Shown: in pieces, positions 23,117 through 30,890 of the stretch
How the letters are laid out: each line of letters opens with the position of its first letter
Position numbering within the stretch: the stretch's first letter is position 1
NCBI RefSeq assembly: GCF_027620315.1
Contig: NZ_JAPNNL010000055.1
Location: 1-39,635 of the forward strand
Length of the DNA: 39,635 nt
From: Nonomuraea corallina
GTDB lineage: Bacteria; Actinomycetota; Actinomycetes; Streptosporangiales; Streptosporangiaceae
Direction: 5' to 3'
The notes under the pieces: model-generated
The model's input: the letters and a program-made list of their open reading frames with translations, nothing else
Databases searched by the model: none
Told to the model about the DNA's origin: nothing
Translations under genes and position numbers: made by a program

Positions 23117-24206
23117 ACACCAGCTCCTCGGTGTAGCGCTCGGCGCCCAGATAGAAGGAGGAGGACAGGGTCCGGTTGGCGGTGTCGAAGACCGTGCTCC
23201 ACAGCGTGCGGAACGGCCCGAACTCGGGCTGCCGCACCGCCTCCAGGCAGGAGCGCAGGTCGCGGCCCGACAGCGTCACGCCCTTGCTGCGCTCGTACAG
23301 CGCGCGCAGCCGCCCGTACGTGCCGAACGTGTCGTCGGTGTCGGCGGGCAGGGCCATCGGGTCCGGATGGCGGTGCAGCGGGTGGTTGGTGACGCACAGC
23401 GGCGCCTCGCCGAACTCCACGACGTGCTCGCCGCCGTCCCTGCCCCGCTCCCACACGAACGCCTCGCCGTGCGCGTCGGCGACCAGGTAGTGCAGCGGCA
23501 GGCCGTGGTCGTACTGCTTGGCGCCGAGCAGCGCCTGCTTGGCCTGCGCCACGTTCTCGCAGGTGTCGACCAGGAACCGGGGCAGCTGCACGCTGTTCAG
23601 GCCGACCTGCGGGGAGGCCTTCTCCGGCGGGGCGGCCTGGCCGATGTCGGCCAGGAGCAGCGTCACGGCCAGCCCCGCCTCGTTGATCCCGTCCATGCAG
23701 CCGTCCAGGTCGGACATGGTGACGACGGTGGAGGCCAGGCCGTCGTCCGGGATCGTGGTGATCACGTACGGGCGCGAGGCCATCGGCAGCTCGCCGGGCG
23801 CCGGAGCGCCGCCCATGACCTCGCTCGCGGTCACGGTGAAGAAGTCGTAGTTGCGGCCGATCCTGCCGTGCCCGTCCGCCGAAGCGGACGGCGGCACCCA
23901 CAGGGCCGAGCAGCCGGAGCCGGCCGGCACGTAGCCGAGCCCGTCCAGGGCCAGCTCGTCCTGGTCCGGGTCCAGGCCGAGCGCCTCGGCGGCGCCGTCC
24001 AGCCGGGCGTGGTGCTGCGGCCAGTGCCGCTCGAACCAGCTCCGCCTGGCCCGGTTCACGGCCGGGTCGCACGGCTGCGGACGCCAGCCGAGCCGCAGCG
24101 CCTCCTCGGTGAGCCGCCGGCCGATCTCCAGGTGCCCGCCGCGTACGGTCAGGTGGCGGACGATCGGGAAGTCATCCCTGCTCCCCGCGACTTGGGTGAT
24201 GTGCAT
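23088..24206 (-). CDS. C45 family autoproteolytic acyltransferase/hydrolase
   Basis: This 372-residue protein resembles penicillin acyl-CoA:6-APA acyltransferase (peptidase family C45, an Ntn-hydrolase fold). In this fold self-cleavage before a cysteine exposes an N-terminal nucleophile. The expected site is GSGCSALW (Gly98-Cys99). Downstream the family pattern continues with GRNYDFF, a Ser/Thr-rich sheet region (STVVTMSDLDGCMDGINEAGLAVTL), and TNHPLHR. Such enzymes make or break amide bonds between acyl groups and amines. No signal peptide is seen. It is the last gene of a six-gene minus-strand run, 34 bases after the WYL regulator. The native substrate is unknown. Confidence 0.9.
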   Translation of the reverse strand: MHITQVAGSRDDFPIVRHLTVRGGHLEIGRRLTEEALRLGWRPQPCDPAVNRARRSWFERHWPQHHARLDGAAEALGLDPDQDELALDGLGYVPAGSGCSALWVPPSASADGHGRIGRNYDFFTVTASEVMGGAPAPGELPMASRPYVITTIPDDGLASTVVTMSDLDGCMDGINEAGLAVTLLLADIGQAAPPEKASPQVGLNSVQLPRFLVDTCENVAQAKQALLGAKQYDHGLPLHYLVADAHGEAFVWERGRDGGEHVVEFGEAPLCVTNHPLHRHPDPMALPADTDDTFGTYGRLRALYERSKGVTLSGRDLRSCLEAVRQPEFGPFRTLWSTVFDTANRTLSSSFYLGAERYTEELVFSARRDTPA

Positions 24207-24240
24207 GTCACGAGGCTGCCGGGCGTCGCTGACCGGGCGC

Positions 24241-25203
24241 TTACCGGTCGCTGACGGCCCGCCGGTAGCGTTCCGACAGCCGCAGCACCGCCTCGGCCAG
24301 CTCGGGCGGGTCCAGCACCTCGAAGTCCAGGTCCAGGAAGCCGATCCAGGCCGCCATGCCGTTGAGGTCGTCGCCGCCGAGCGTGAGCACGCAGGCGTCC
24401 GGCCCGGCCGGCTCGACCTCCAGGTTGCCGCCGAGCGGCAGGCCCCGTACCCGCTCGGCGGAGGCGCGCAGCAGGATCGTGCCGCGATGGCGCCACATGG
24501 CGGTGTTCACGCCGCGCTCCACGTACGCGGCCACGTCGCCGTCGGCCGGCAGCTCGCGCGGCCCGAACCGGGGGCCGGACGGGACGCGCGGCGTGATGCG
24601 GTCCACCCGGAACATCCGCCAGTCCTGCCGGTCCACGTCGAACCCCACCAGGTACCAGCGGCCGCGCCGGTGCACCAGCCGGTGCGGCTCCACGTCGCGG
24701 ACCGACTCCGCCCCGTCGTGCCCGGTGTAGTCGAAGCGCAGCCGCTCCCGGTCGCGGGCGGCGTTGGCGATCGTGGTCAGCAGCTCGGGCGGCACCGACG
24801 GCGTCTCGCCGGGGATCTGCACCGTGTAGGCGTTCAGCGCGCCGACGCGGTGCCGCAGCCGGGACGGCAGCACCTGCTCCAGCTTGGCCAGCGCGCGCAC
24901 CGACGTCTCCTCGATGCCCCGCACGCCGCCTCCCGCGGCCCGGCCGAGCCCGACCGCGACGGCCACCGCCTCCTCGTCGTCCAGCAGCAGGGGCGGCAGC
25001 GCCGCCCCCGCGCCCAGGCGGTAGCCGCCGGCCGCGCCCGGCGTGGCGTGCACCGGGTAGCCGAGGCTGCGCAGCCGCTCGACGTCGTTGCGGATCGTCC
25101 GGGTGGTGACCCCGAGCCGCCGCGACAGCTCGGGGCCGGTCCACTCCCTGTGCGCCTGGAGGAGCGAGAGCAGCTTCAGCAGACGGGCCGAGGTCTCCAG
25201 CAT
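24241..25203 (-). CDS. WYL-domain transcriptional regulator (DeoR-like HTH)
   Basis: This 320-residue regulator has an N-terminal winged helix-turn-helix (LLKLLSLLQAHREWTGPELSRRLGVTTRTIRNDVERLRSLGYPV, residues about 8-51), then the WYL effector domain. In that domain the family motif reads GRWYLVGFDVDRQDWRMFRVDRI, and a C-terminal WCX domain follows (VLTLGGDDLNGMAAWIGFL). WYL domains sense nucleotides or nucleic acid fragments in some proteins, but many control metabolic genes. ATG 25203 is chosen over GTG 25227. It sits inside the six-gene run, between the Nramp-like transporter and the C45 gene, and may regulate that run. Confidence 0.9.
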   Translation of the reverse strand: MLETSARLLKLLSLLQAHREWTGPELSRRLGVTTRTIRNDVERLRSLGYPVHATPGAAGGYRLGAGAALPPLLLDDEEAVAVAVGLGRAAGGGVRGIEETSVRALAKLEQVLPSRLRHRVGALNAYTVQIPGETPSVPPELLTTIANAARDRERLRFDYTGHDGAESVRDVEPHRLVHRRGRWYLVGFDVDRQDWRMFRVDRITPRVPSGPRFGPRELPADGDVAAYVERGVNTAMWRHRGTILLRASAERVRGLPLGGNLEVEPAGPDACVLTLGGDDLNGMAAWIGFLDLDFEVLDPPELAEAVLRLSERYRRAVSDR

Positions 25204-25246
25204 GTCTGCCAGTCTGCCCTTCCACACGGAAGAGTACGTTCCTCGA

Positions 25247-26680
25247 TCAGCCGCCGAAGATCCGCTGTGCCTGCTGGATGACGGTGAGCACGGTCAGCGT
25301 CCCGAAGAACGCGATCGCCCAGACCATCGCCCCCAGCCGGAACGAGCGGATCCTGATCGGCGCCGGCAGCGCCTTGCGGTTGAGCCAGATGAGCAGGATC
25401 GAGTACACGAACATCATCACCGCCGCGAAGCTCGCCGACAGCACCAGCAGCACCAGCGGCTGGTCGAAGCCCAGCAGCAGGATCATGATGCCGACCAGCG
25501 CCAGCGCCCACACCACGACGAAGTAGACCCGGTTCTCCGTGACGCTCCGGTCCCGCAGGTACACCGTCTTGATCGTGTCGGCGACCAGCCGCGAGGTGTA
25601 GTCCACGATGCCCATCGCCGAGGCGAACAGCGCCAGCGCGCCGATCACCCAGAACAGGATGCCGAACCACGGCCCGACCACCTGCTGCAGCACCTGCCCC
25701 TCGACGCCGAGGAAGTCGATGCTGTTCTCCAGCCCCGGCCGCCCGAACACGGTGGAGTACGCCAGCATCGACATCAGCGCGATCGTCACGAACGACACCA
25801 GCGCGAACGTGGACGCCTGCTCGATGTTGGCCACCCGCCACCACTGCCGCCAGCGGGCCAGGTTCTCCTTGGTGGGCGCGAACTGGAAGCCGGTGGACGG
25901 CGCCGCCTCCTCGTGTCCGGTGACCGGGCTGACCAGGCGCGGCACGTACAGGCCCATGCCGAGGCCCTTGTCGCGGATCCAGTTGCTCTGGCACAGGTTC
26001 TGCCCGCCGCCCGCGCCCGCGTACGCGATGGCGCCCATGAGCAGCGCGAACTCCAGCGGCGGCACCGGGAATCGGGCCTCGGTCGTCAGCCCGCGAGCCA
26101 GGCCGGTCCAGGCGTCGGCGTTGATCGCGAACAGGACCGCCACCACGATCAGCGTCAGCACCAGGGCTATCTTGACGAAGATCACCCGTTCCAGGGCCGT
26201 GTAGATCACCGGGGCCAGGGTGAGCGCCGAGGCGATGACGACGAGCATGCCGATGGCGATCCAGCGGACGCTGCCCTCGCCGGTGCCGGTCAGGTAGGTG
26301 ACCATGGTCGCCGAGGTGGTGACCCAGCCGGGCCAGAGGTTCGAGCAGAGCGTCATGAGGACGAACACCAGGCCCCAGTGCCGCCACAGGCGGCTGAACC
26401 CGGTCAGCGCGGTCTCGCCGGTGGCCAGCGTGTAGCGCTCGATCTCCATGTTGATGAACCACTGCGTGATGATGCCGATCAGCGCGCCCCAGACGAAGAT
26501 GAGGCCGACCTGGGAGGCGATGTACGGCCACAGGATGAACTCGCCGGAGGCGAGCCCGACGCCCGCGCCGACCAGGCCGGGCCCGATGATGGGCCAGGCC
26601 GACCTGGGCGGCTCGGGGAGGTCGCGGACGGTGACGGGTGGCAGCACGCGGGAGGGGACGGTGGGGGTGAACTCCGTCAT
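25247..26680 (-). CDS. Divergent Nramp-family transporter
   Basis: This 477-residue integral membrane protein has about eleven hydrophobic helices in the order of the Nramp (SLC11) fold. The first helix reads GPGLVGAGVGLASGEF. The canonical DPGN metal-binding motif of true Nramps is replaced by ASGE-type residues. The sixth-helix MPH motif is likewise absent (region AYAGAGGGQNLCQSNW). Loss of both the Asp/Asn and Met ligands suggests that the substrate is not the usual Mn2+ or Fe2+. Organic substrates or other ions are possible. ATG 26680 has AAGGAG seven bases upstream, so the start is secure. It is the fourth gene of the six-gene run. Confidence 0.88.
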   Translation of the reverse strand: MTEFTPTVPSRVLPPVTVRDLPEPPRSAWPIIGPGLVGAGVGLASGEFILWPYIASQVGLIFVWGALIGIITQWFINMEIERYTLATGETALTGFSRLWRHWGLVFVLMTLCSNLWPGWVTTSATMVTYLTGTGEGSVRWIAIGMLVVIASALTLAPVIYTALERVIFVKIALVLTLIVVAVLFAINADAWTGLARGLTTEARFPVPPLEFALLMGAIAYAGAGGGQNLCQSNWIRDKGLGMGLYVPRLVSPVTGHEEAAPSTGFQFAPTKENLARWRQWWRVANIEQASTFALVSFVTIALMSMLAYSTVFGRPGLENSIDFLGVEGQVLQQVVGPWFGILFWVIGALALFASAMGIVDYTSRLVADTIKTVYLRDRSVTENRVYFVVVWALALVGIMILLLGFDQPLVLLVLSASFAAVMMFVYSILLIWLNRKALPAPIRIRSFRLGAMVWAIAFFGTLTVLTVIQQAQRIFGG

Positions 26681-26706
26681 GCGGATCTCCTTATGACAGG
26701 CATCCG

Positions 26707-26730
26707 TAACGGGGGTGGAATACCCAGTTA
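26707..26730 (-). terminator. Imperfect hairpin between GNAT and Nramp-like genes
   Basis: On the minus strand TAAC-t-GGGT, loop ATTCC, ACCC-cc-GTTA forms an 8-bp interrupted stem. It overlaps the GNAT stop codon and lies just before the AAGGAG site of the transporter gene. It could be an attenuator or stability element within the operon and is not clearly a terminator. Confidence 0.3.
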
Positions 26731-27459
26731 ATCCCTCTCCACGACATATTCTCCGTCTGCGGTGAACCCGGTCACGCGGGCGCCCGCGGCCATGAGCCCG
26801 CCCAGCGTCTCGCGCGTCGCCAGCCGCCACTCCCGCGCCGTCTGCGGGTCGTGCCGCCGCATCGCCTCGATGTCCGGCGGCGTCGCCACGAGCACCGCCG
26901 GCTCCTCGACCGGCTTGATCACCGGTCGCCCGCCCGAGTCGGCGAGCACGCTCGGGTACGCGACCTCCGCCGCCGTCCCGGCCGGCCGGTCCAGCCGCCA
27001 GACGGCCAGCAGCCGGTCCGACTCGTCGTTGCCGTTGATCGCGTCGGCCATCACGCCGTAGAACCGCTCCAGGTACTCCTCCGGCCTGGCGCCCAGCTTG
27101 ACCAGGTTGAACCGGGCGTTCCTGCGGACCAGCGGGTCGAACGTCCAGGTGATCCGCTCCAGCCCGCGCCGCAGGCACCACTCCCGCTGGTGCAGCTTGA
27201 GCGCGTGCCCCGCGCCGTGCCCCGCCACCGCGCCGGTCACGTGCGAGTGCAGGGTCCGGTCCGCCGCCAGGAACCCGACGGACGCGCCCACCAGCCGCTC
27301 GCCCTCGTAGGCGCCCGCGACGTAGCCGCCGGCGTGCGCGAAGGCGATCATCAGCTCGACCGGCATGGGCACGTTGCGCGGGTCCGGGCGCCAGATGTCG
27401 TCGAAGAGCTCGTACGCCTGATGGAACTCCTCCAGCAGGCGCAGCTCGCGTATCTCCAC
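26728..27459 (-). CDS. GNAT-superfamily acetyltransferase-like protein
   Basis: This protein of about 243 residues belongs to a GNAT-like family of predicted acyltransferases (COG3375-like). The N-terminal part is IRELRLLEEFHQAYELFDDIW. The acyl-CoA binding region contains VTGAVAGHGAGHALKLHQREWCLRRGLERITWTFDPLVRRNARFNLVKLGA (read as consecutive parts), with the GxGxA-type loop GHGAGHA. GTG 27459 gives a natural N-terminus; TTG 27489 is the longest option. Relatives are often encoded beside racemases or hydrolases of N-acylamino acids, but I cannot verify this here. It lies between an M19 dipeptidase and an Nramp-like transporter on the same strand. Acyl donor and acceptor are unknown. Confidence 0.8.
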   Translation of the reverse strand: MEIRELRLLEEFHQAYELFDDIWRPDPRNVPMPVELMIAFAHAGGYVAGAYEGERLVGASVGFLAADRTLHSHVTGAVAGHGAGHALKLHQREWCLRRGLERITWTFDPLVRRNARFNLVKLGARPEEYLERFYGVMADAINGNDESDRLLAVWRLDRPAGTAAEVAYPSVLADSGGRPVIKPVEEPAVLVATPPDIEAMRRHDPQTAREWRLATRETLGGLMAAGARVTGFTADGEYVVERD

Positions 27460-27493
27460 CCCGCTGGCCCTACCCGCCGGCGGTCTCAAGGCA

Positions 27494-28516
27494 TCATCCG
27501 AGCCGGTCCGTCAGGAAGCGGTGCACGTTGGCGCCGATGATCTTCTGCACGTCCTTCTCCGGCAGCCCCCGGCCGAGCAGGCCCTCGGTGACCATGGGCA
27601 GCCCCGCCGGGCCCTCCAGCCCCGGGATCGCCGCCCCCGGGTCGAAGCCGTGGATCGTCTCCTCGCACGGCGGCGTCACGTCGGCCAGCACCTCGCGGAC
27701 GAAGTCCGGGCCCAGGCCCACGTGGTCGATCCCGGCCACGGCCACGAGGTGCTCGATGTGGTCGAGCAGATGGTCCAGCGTCACCTCGGACGGGCGCTCG
27801 GTGAGGAAACCGGCGAAGAAGTTCACGCAGACCACCCCGCCGGTGGCGGCCACCGCGCGCAGCTGGTCGTCGGTCAGGTTGCGGTGGTGGTCCAGCAGCG
27901 CCCGTGCCGAGGAGTGGGTCGCCATGACCGGCCGGGTGGCCAGCTCCAGCACGTGCGCCACCCCCGAGGCGCCCAGGTGGGAGATGTCGAAGACGATGCC
28001 GAGCCGCTCCATCTCGCGCAGCGCGGCCACGCCGTGCGAGGTCAGCCCGCTGCCGGTGGCGTCCTCGCCGCTGCCGTCGGCCAGCGGCGTGCGGCCCCAG
28101 TGCGCGATCGAGGCGATCCGCACGCCCAGCCGGTGCATGGTGGGGATCAGCTCGACGCTCGCGTCCAGCCCCGGCATGCTCTCCAGGGCCAGCACCAGGG
28201 CGATCAGGCCGTCGTCCAGCGCCGCGTCGATGCCCGCCGCGTCGGTGCAGAGCCGCACGCGGTCGGCGTTCGCCTCGGCGATCACGTGCGCGCACTCGAT
28301 CATCCGCAGCGTCCGCCGCAGCGCCCCCTCCGGGCGGTACGGGTCGTCGATGAAGACCGGGAGCACCTGCAGCCGCACCCCGCCCTCCTGCAGCTGGGGC
28401 AGCCAGCGCTCGCGGAAGAACGCGGCCCACCGCTCGGGCGGCCGGGCCGAGACCGCCATCAGCAGATCGTTGTGGGTGTCGGCGACGACGGTGCGCCGGT
28501 GCAGGGAGGACGTCAT
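27494..28516 (-). CDS. M19 family (renal dipeptidase-like) metallopeptidase
   Basis: This 340-residue dinuclear zinc amidohydrolase typically hydrolyses dipeptides, often with a D-residue, or related amides and lactones. Residues seen are the first metal motif DTHND (13-17, His15/Asp17), the bridging glutamate region LALESMPGLD, DISHLG, the His motif ATHSSARALLDHHRNLTDDQLRA and the conserved Asp in IDHVGLGPDFV. There is no signal peptide, so it acts in the cytoplasm. ATG 28516 is used; the frame runs further upstream into the monooxygenase gene without peptidase similarity. It starts 20 bases after the monooxygenase stop, with a perfect hairpin in that gap and no clear ribosome binding site right before the ATG. 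Confidence 0.92.
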   Translation of the reverse strand: MTSSLHRRTVVADTHNDLLMAVSARPPERWAAFFRERWLPQLQEGGVRLQVLPVFIDDPYRPEGALRRTLRMIECAHVIAEANADRVRLCTDAAGIDAALDDGLIALVLALESMPGLDASVELIPTMHRLGVRIASIAHWGRTPLADGSGEDATGSGLTSHGVAALREMERLGIVFDISHLGASGVAHVLELATRPVMATHSSARALLDHHRNLTDDQLRAVAATGGVVCVNFFAGFLTERPSEVTLDHLLDHIEHLVAVAGIDHVGLGPDFVREVLADVTPPCEETIHGFDPGAAIPGLEGPAGLPMVTEGLLGRGLPEKDVQKIIGANVHRFLTDRLG

Positions 28517-28536
28517 GGAGCGGAGGCTACCGCTCC
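28517..28536 (-). promoter_or_regulatory. Hairpin filling the monooxygenase-dipeptidase gap
   Basis: In mRNA sense GGAGCGG, loop UAGCCU, CCGCUCC gives a perfect 7-bp stem that exactly fills the 20 bases between the upstream stop codon and the dipeptidase ATG. The 5' arm holds the only GGAG-like ribosome binding sequence nearby, so the helix would hide it unless ribosomes finishing the upstream gene open it. This suggests translational coupling. Confidence 0.5.
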
Positions 28537-29967
28537 TCACACCTCCCGGTAAGCCGCGCGCGGCGGCATCGAGGTCAGCCTGCGGTAGAGCATCGTGGAG
28601 CCCGGCCAGTTGTTGGTGACCCGGCCCTCGGCCGTCTTGTACCAGCTCCGGCAGCCGTCCCCCCACACCATGTGCTCCAGCGCCTCGTCCAGCCGCCGCC
28701 GCCAGGCGTCCATGACCTCCTGCCGCACCTCCAGCCGCCGGCCGCCCGACAGGTGCGGCAGGCAGTTCATCACATGGTTCACCTGGCATTCGAGCATGAA
28801 GATGATCGAGTTGTGGCCGAGGTTGGTGTTGGGACCGTACAGCAGGAACATGTTCGGGAAGCCCGGCGTCGCGATGCCCAGGTAGGCCTCCGCGCCGCCT
28901 GCCCACCGCTCGGCGAGGTCCACGCCGCCGCGGCCCGTCACCCGCATCGGCGTGAGGAACTCGGTGGTCCGGAAGCCAGTCGCGTACACGATCGTGTCGA
29001 CCTCGTGCACCGCCTCGGTCGTCTGCACGCCCTTCTCCGTGATGCGTACGATCTTGTCGGTCACCACGTCGACGTTGGGCCTGTTCAGCGCCGGGTAGAA
29101 GCGGCTGTCGATGATCACCCGCTTGCAGCCGGGCGGGTAGTCGGGGGTGAGCCGGGCTCGCAGCTCCGGGTCCTCCACCTGTTTGCGCAGGTGACGCAGG
29201 GCGCGCCGGCGCAGCAGGCCCTCACTCCAGCCGCGGGCCAGCGCCGGGTAGAGCGTGGCCTCGGCGTACCGGTAGATGTACTCGCGGTAGGCGCGCTGCA
29301 GCCCCGGCACGAACCGGAACGCCAGCCTGGCGGGGAGGCCGAACACGGCGTCGGGCTTGGGGATCACCCAGTTCGGGGTGCGCTGGAACACCTCCAGCCG
29401 GTCCGCCTGCCGCGCCACCGGCGGGATGAGCTGGGCCGCCGACGAGCCGCTGCCGATCACCGCGACCCTGCGGCCGGTGAGATCGTGGGAGTGGTCCCAG
29501 CGGGCGGAGTGGAACGAGGCGCCGGCGAAGTCGTCCATGCCGGGGATGTCGGGCAGGCGGGGGCGGTTGAGCTGGCCGACCGCCACGACCAGGACGTCGA
29601 ACGCCTCGGTGACGCCGGAGGCGGTGACCTGCCAGCGCGAGCCGTCGAAGGCGGCCTCGGTGACCTCCGTGTCGAACCTGATCTTCGGCCTGACGCCGTA
29701 CTTGTCGGTGCAGTGCTCCAGGTAGCCGAGGATCTCCCGCTGGCCGGGGTACCTCCGGGTCCAGCTCCCGTACTTCTCGAACGAGTACGAGTAAAGATGT
29801 GAGGGGATGTCGCAGCCCGCGCCGGGATAAGTGTTGTCCCGCCAGGTGCCGCCCGGCGAGCCCGCCTTCTCGAAGATCGTGTACGAGCGGATCCCGGCTT
29901 GTTCCAGCCGGATCGCCATGCACAACCCGCCGAACCCCGCGCCGATGATCGCGACCCTAGGTGTCAT
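28537..29967 (-). CDS. Flavin-containing monooxygenase, Baeyer-Villiger-like
   Basis: This 476-residue enzyme uses FAD and NAD(P)H with O2. The N-terminal FAD motif is GAGFGG (9-14), and the NAD(P)H motif is GSGSSA (172-177). Between them the sequence FAGASFHSARWD (147-158) matches the type I Baeyer-Villiger fingerprint FxGxxxHxxxW(P/D). An ATG motif typical of this class (IVYATGF) is also present. Substrates of such enzymes include ketones, amines and thioethers. ATG 29967 follows GGAGG by about five bases. It is the first gene of the six-gene minus-strand run, with a TAATGT -10-like box upstream. The exact reaction is not predictable. Confidence 0.92.
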   Translation of the reverse strand: MTPRVAIIGAGFGGLCMAIRLEQAGIRSYTIFEKAGSPGGTWRDNTYPGAGCDIPSHLYSYSFEKYGSWTRRYPGQREILGYLEHCTDKYGVRPKIRFDTEVTEAAFDGSRWQVTASGVTEAFDVLVVAVGQLNRPRLPDIPGMDDFAGASFHSARWDHSHDLTGRRVAVIGSGSSAAQLIPPVARQADRLEVFQRTPNWVIPKPDAVFGLPARLAFRFVPGLQRAYREYIYRYAEATLYPALARGWSEGLLRRRALRHLRKQVEDPELRARLTPDYPPGCKRVIIDSRFYPALNRPNVDVVTDKIVRITEKGVQTTEAVHEVDTIVYATGFRTTEFLTPMRVTGRGGVDLAERWAGGAEAYLGIATPGFPNMFLLYGPNTNLGHNSIIFMLECQVNHVMNCLPHLSGGRRLEVRQEVMDAWRRRLDEALEHMVWGDGCRSWYKTAEGRVTNNWPGSTMLYRRLTSMPPRAAYREV

Positions 29968-29997
29968 GCCGCCCTCCGCCCGAGTCAGGATTCACTT

Positions 29998-30003
29998 ACA
30001 TTA
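29998..30003 (-). promoter_or_regulatory. Candidate -10 box of the six-gene operon
   Basis: TAATGT on the minus strand fits TANNNT and predicts a start about 23 bases before the monooxygenase ATG, leaving room for the GGAGG site. It lies in a 111-base divergent gap shared with the Nif3 promoter. Confidence 0.45.
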
Positions 30004-30066
30004 CGCCGGACGGTGACCGGTGCCCACCCCCCAGCCGTCATGACCGCCGGAGATCGCGCCGGCCGA

Positions 30067-30072
30067 TAGTCT
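30067..30072 (+). promoter_or_regulatory. Candidate -10 box for the Nif3 gene (leaderless)
   Basis: TAGTCT fits TANNNT and ends six bases before the GTG at 30079. No ribosome binding site precedes that GTG. The gene is probably transcribed as a leaderless message. Confidence 0.5.
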
Positions 30073-30078
30073 GCCCTG

Positions 30079-30888
30079 GTGGCTGCATGGATACTGACCG
30101 ACGTGATCGACGTGCTGGAGGCGGCTTACCCGCCCGCCCGGGCCGAGTCCTGGGACGCCGTCGGGCTGGTGTGCGGAGACCCCGCCCAGCCGGTGGAGAA
30201 GGTGCTGTTCGCGGTCGACCCGGTCGCCGCCGTCGCCGACGAGGCCGTGGAGTGGGGCGCCGACCTGATCGTCACCCACCACCCGCTCTACCTGCGCGGC
30301 ACGACCACCGTCGCCGCCACCACCCCCAAGGGGCGGCTCGTCCACCGGCTCATCAAGAACGACATCGCCCTCTTCACCGCCCACACCAACGCCGACGTGG
30401 CCAACCCCGGCGTGTCCGACGCCCTGGCCCGCGCCGTCGGGCTGACCGGCGACCTGGTTCCGCTCCAGCCGTTCCCCGACGACCCGTGGCGCGGCCTCGG
30501 GCGCGTCGGCGACCTGCCGGAGGAGACCACGCTCGACGCGTTCGCCGCCCAGGCCGCCGCCGGGCTGCCCGCCACCTCCTGGGGCATCCGCGTCGCCGGC
30601 GACCCGTCCCGGCGCGTGTCGCGGGTGGCGGTCAGCGGCGGAGCCGGCGACTCGCTCCTGGCCGCCGCGCGCGCCGCCGGCGTCGACGTGTTCCTCACCG
30701 CCGACCTTCGCCACCACCCGGCCAGCGAGTTCATGGAGGCGGGCGGGCCCGCGCTGATCGACGCCGCCCACTGGGCCACCGAACACCCCTGGCTCGACAG
30801 CGCCGCGTCCATCCTGACCGCCAGGGGCGTTACCGTTGAGACACGTGTCTCCGCCACGGTCACCGATGCTTGGACAAGAGGATATTGA
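30079..30888 (+). CDS. Nif3-like dinuclear metal center protein
   Basis: This 269-residue member of the Nif3/YbgI (DUF34) family is a ring-forming protein with a two-metal site. Family members are nearly universal; a GTP cyclohydrolase-like activity has been proposed and remains unsettled. Metal ligands are visible in DLIVTHHPLYL (His67, His68) and in the C-terminal FLTADLRHHPASEF and LIDAAHWATEHPW segments. The GTG start fits a leaderless -10. The next gene starts two bases after its stop. The gene order Nif3, zinc-ribbon protein, RNase HI-phosphatase matches Rv2230c-Rv2229c-Rv2228c of Mycobacterium tuberculosis. Confidence 0.93.
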   Translation: MAAWILTDVIDVLEAAYPPARAESWDAVGLVCGDPAQPVEKVLFAVDPVAAVADEAVEWGADLIVTHHPLYLRGTTTVAATTPKGRLVHRLIKNDIALFTAHTNADVANPGVSDALARAVGLTGDLVPLQPFPDDPWRGLGRVGDLPEETTLDAFAAQAAAGLPATSWGIRVAGDPSRRVSRVAVSGGAGDSLLAAARAAGVDVFLTADLRHHPASEFMEAGGPALIDAAHWATEHPWLDSAASILTARGVTVETRVSATVTDAWTRGY

Positions 30889-30890
30889 TC

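Noticed and set aside
25088..26731. Long plus-strand frame opposite the Nramp-like gene
   Set aside because: The translation is dominated by Arg, Asp, His and Gln, as expected for the complement of a membrane protein gene. No family features.
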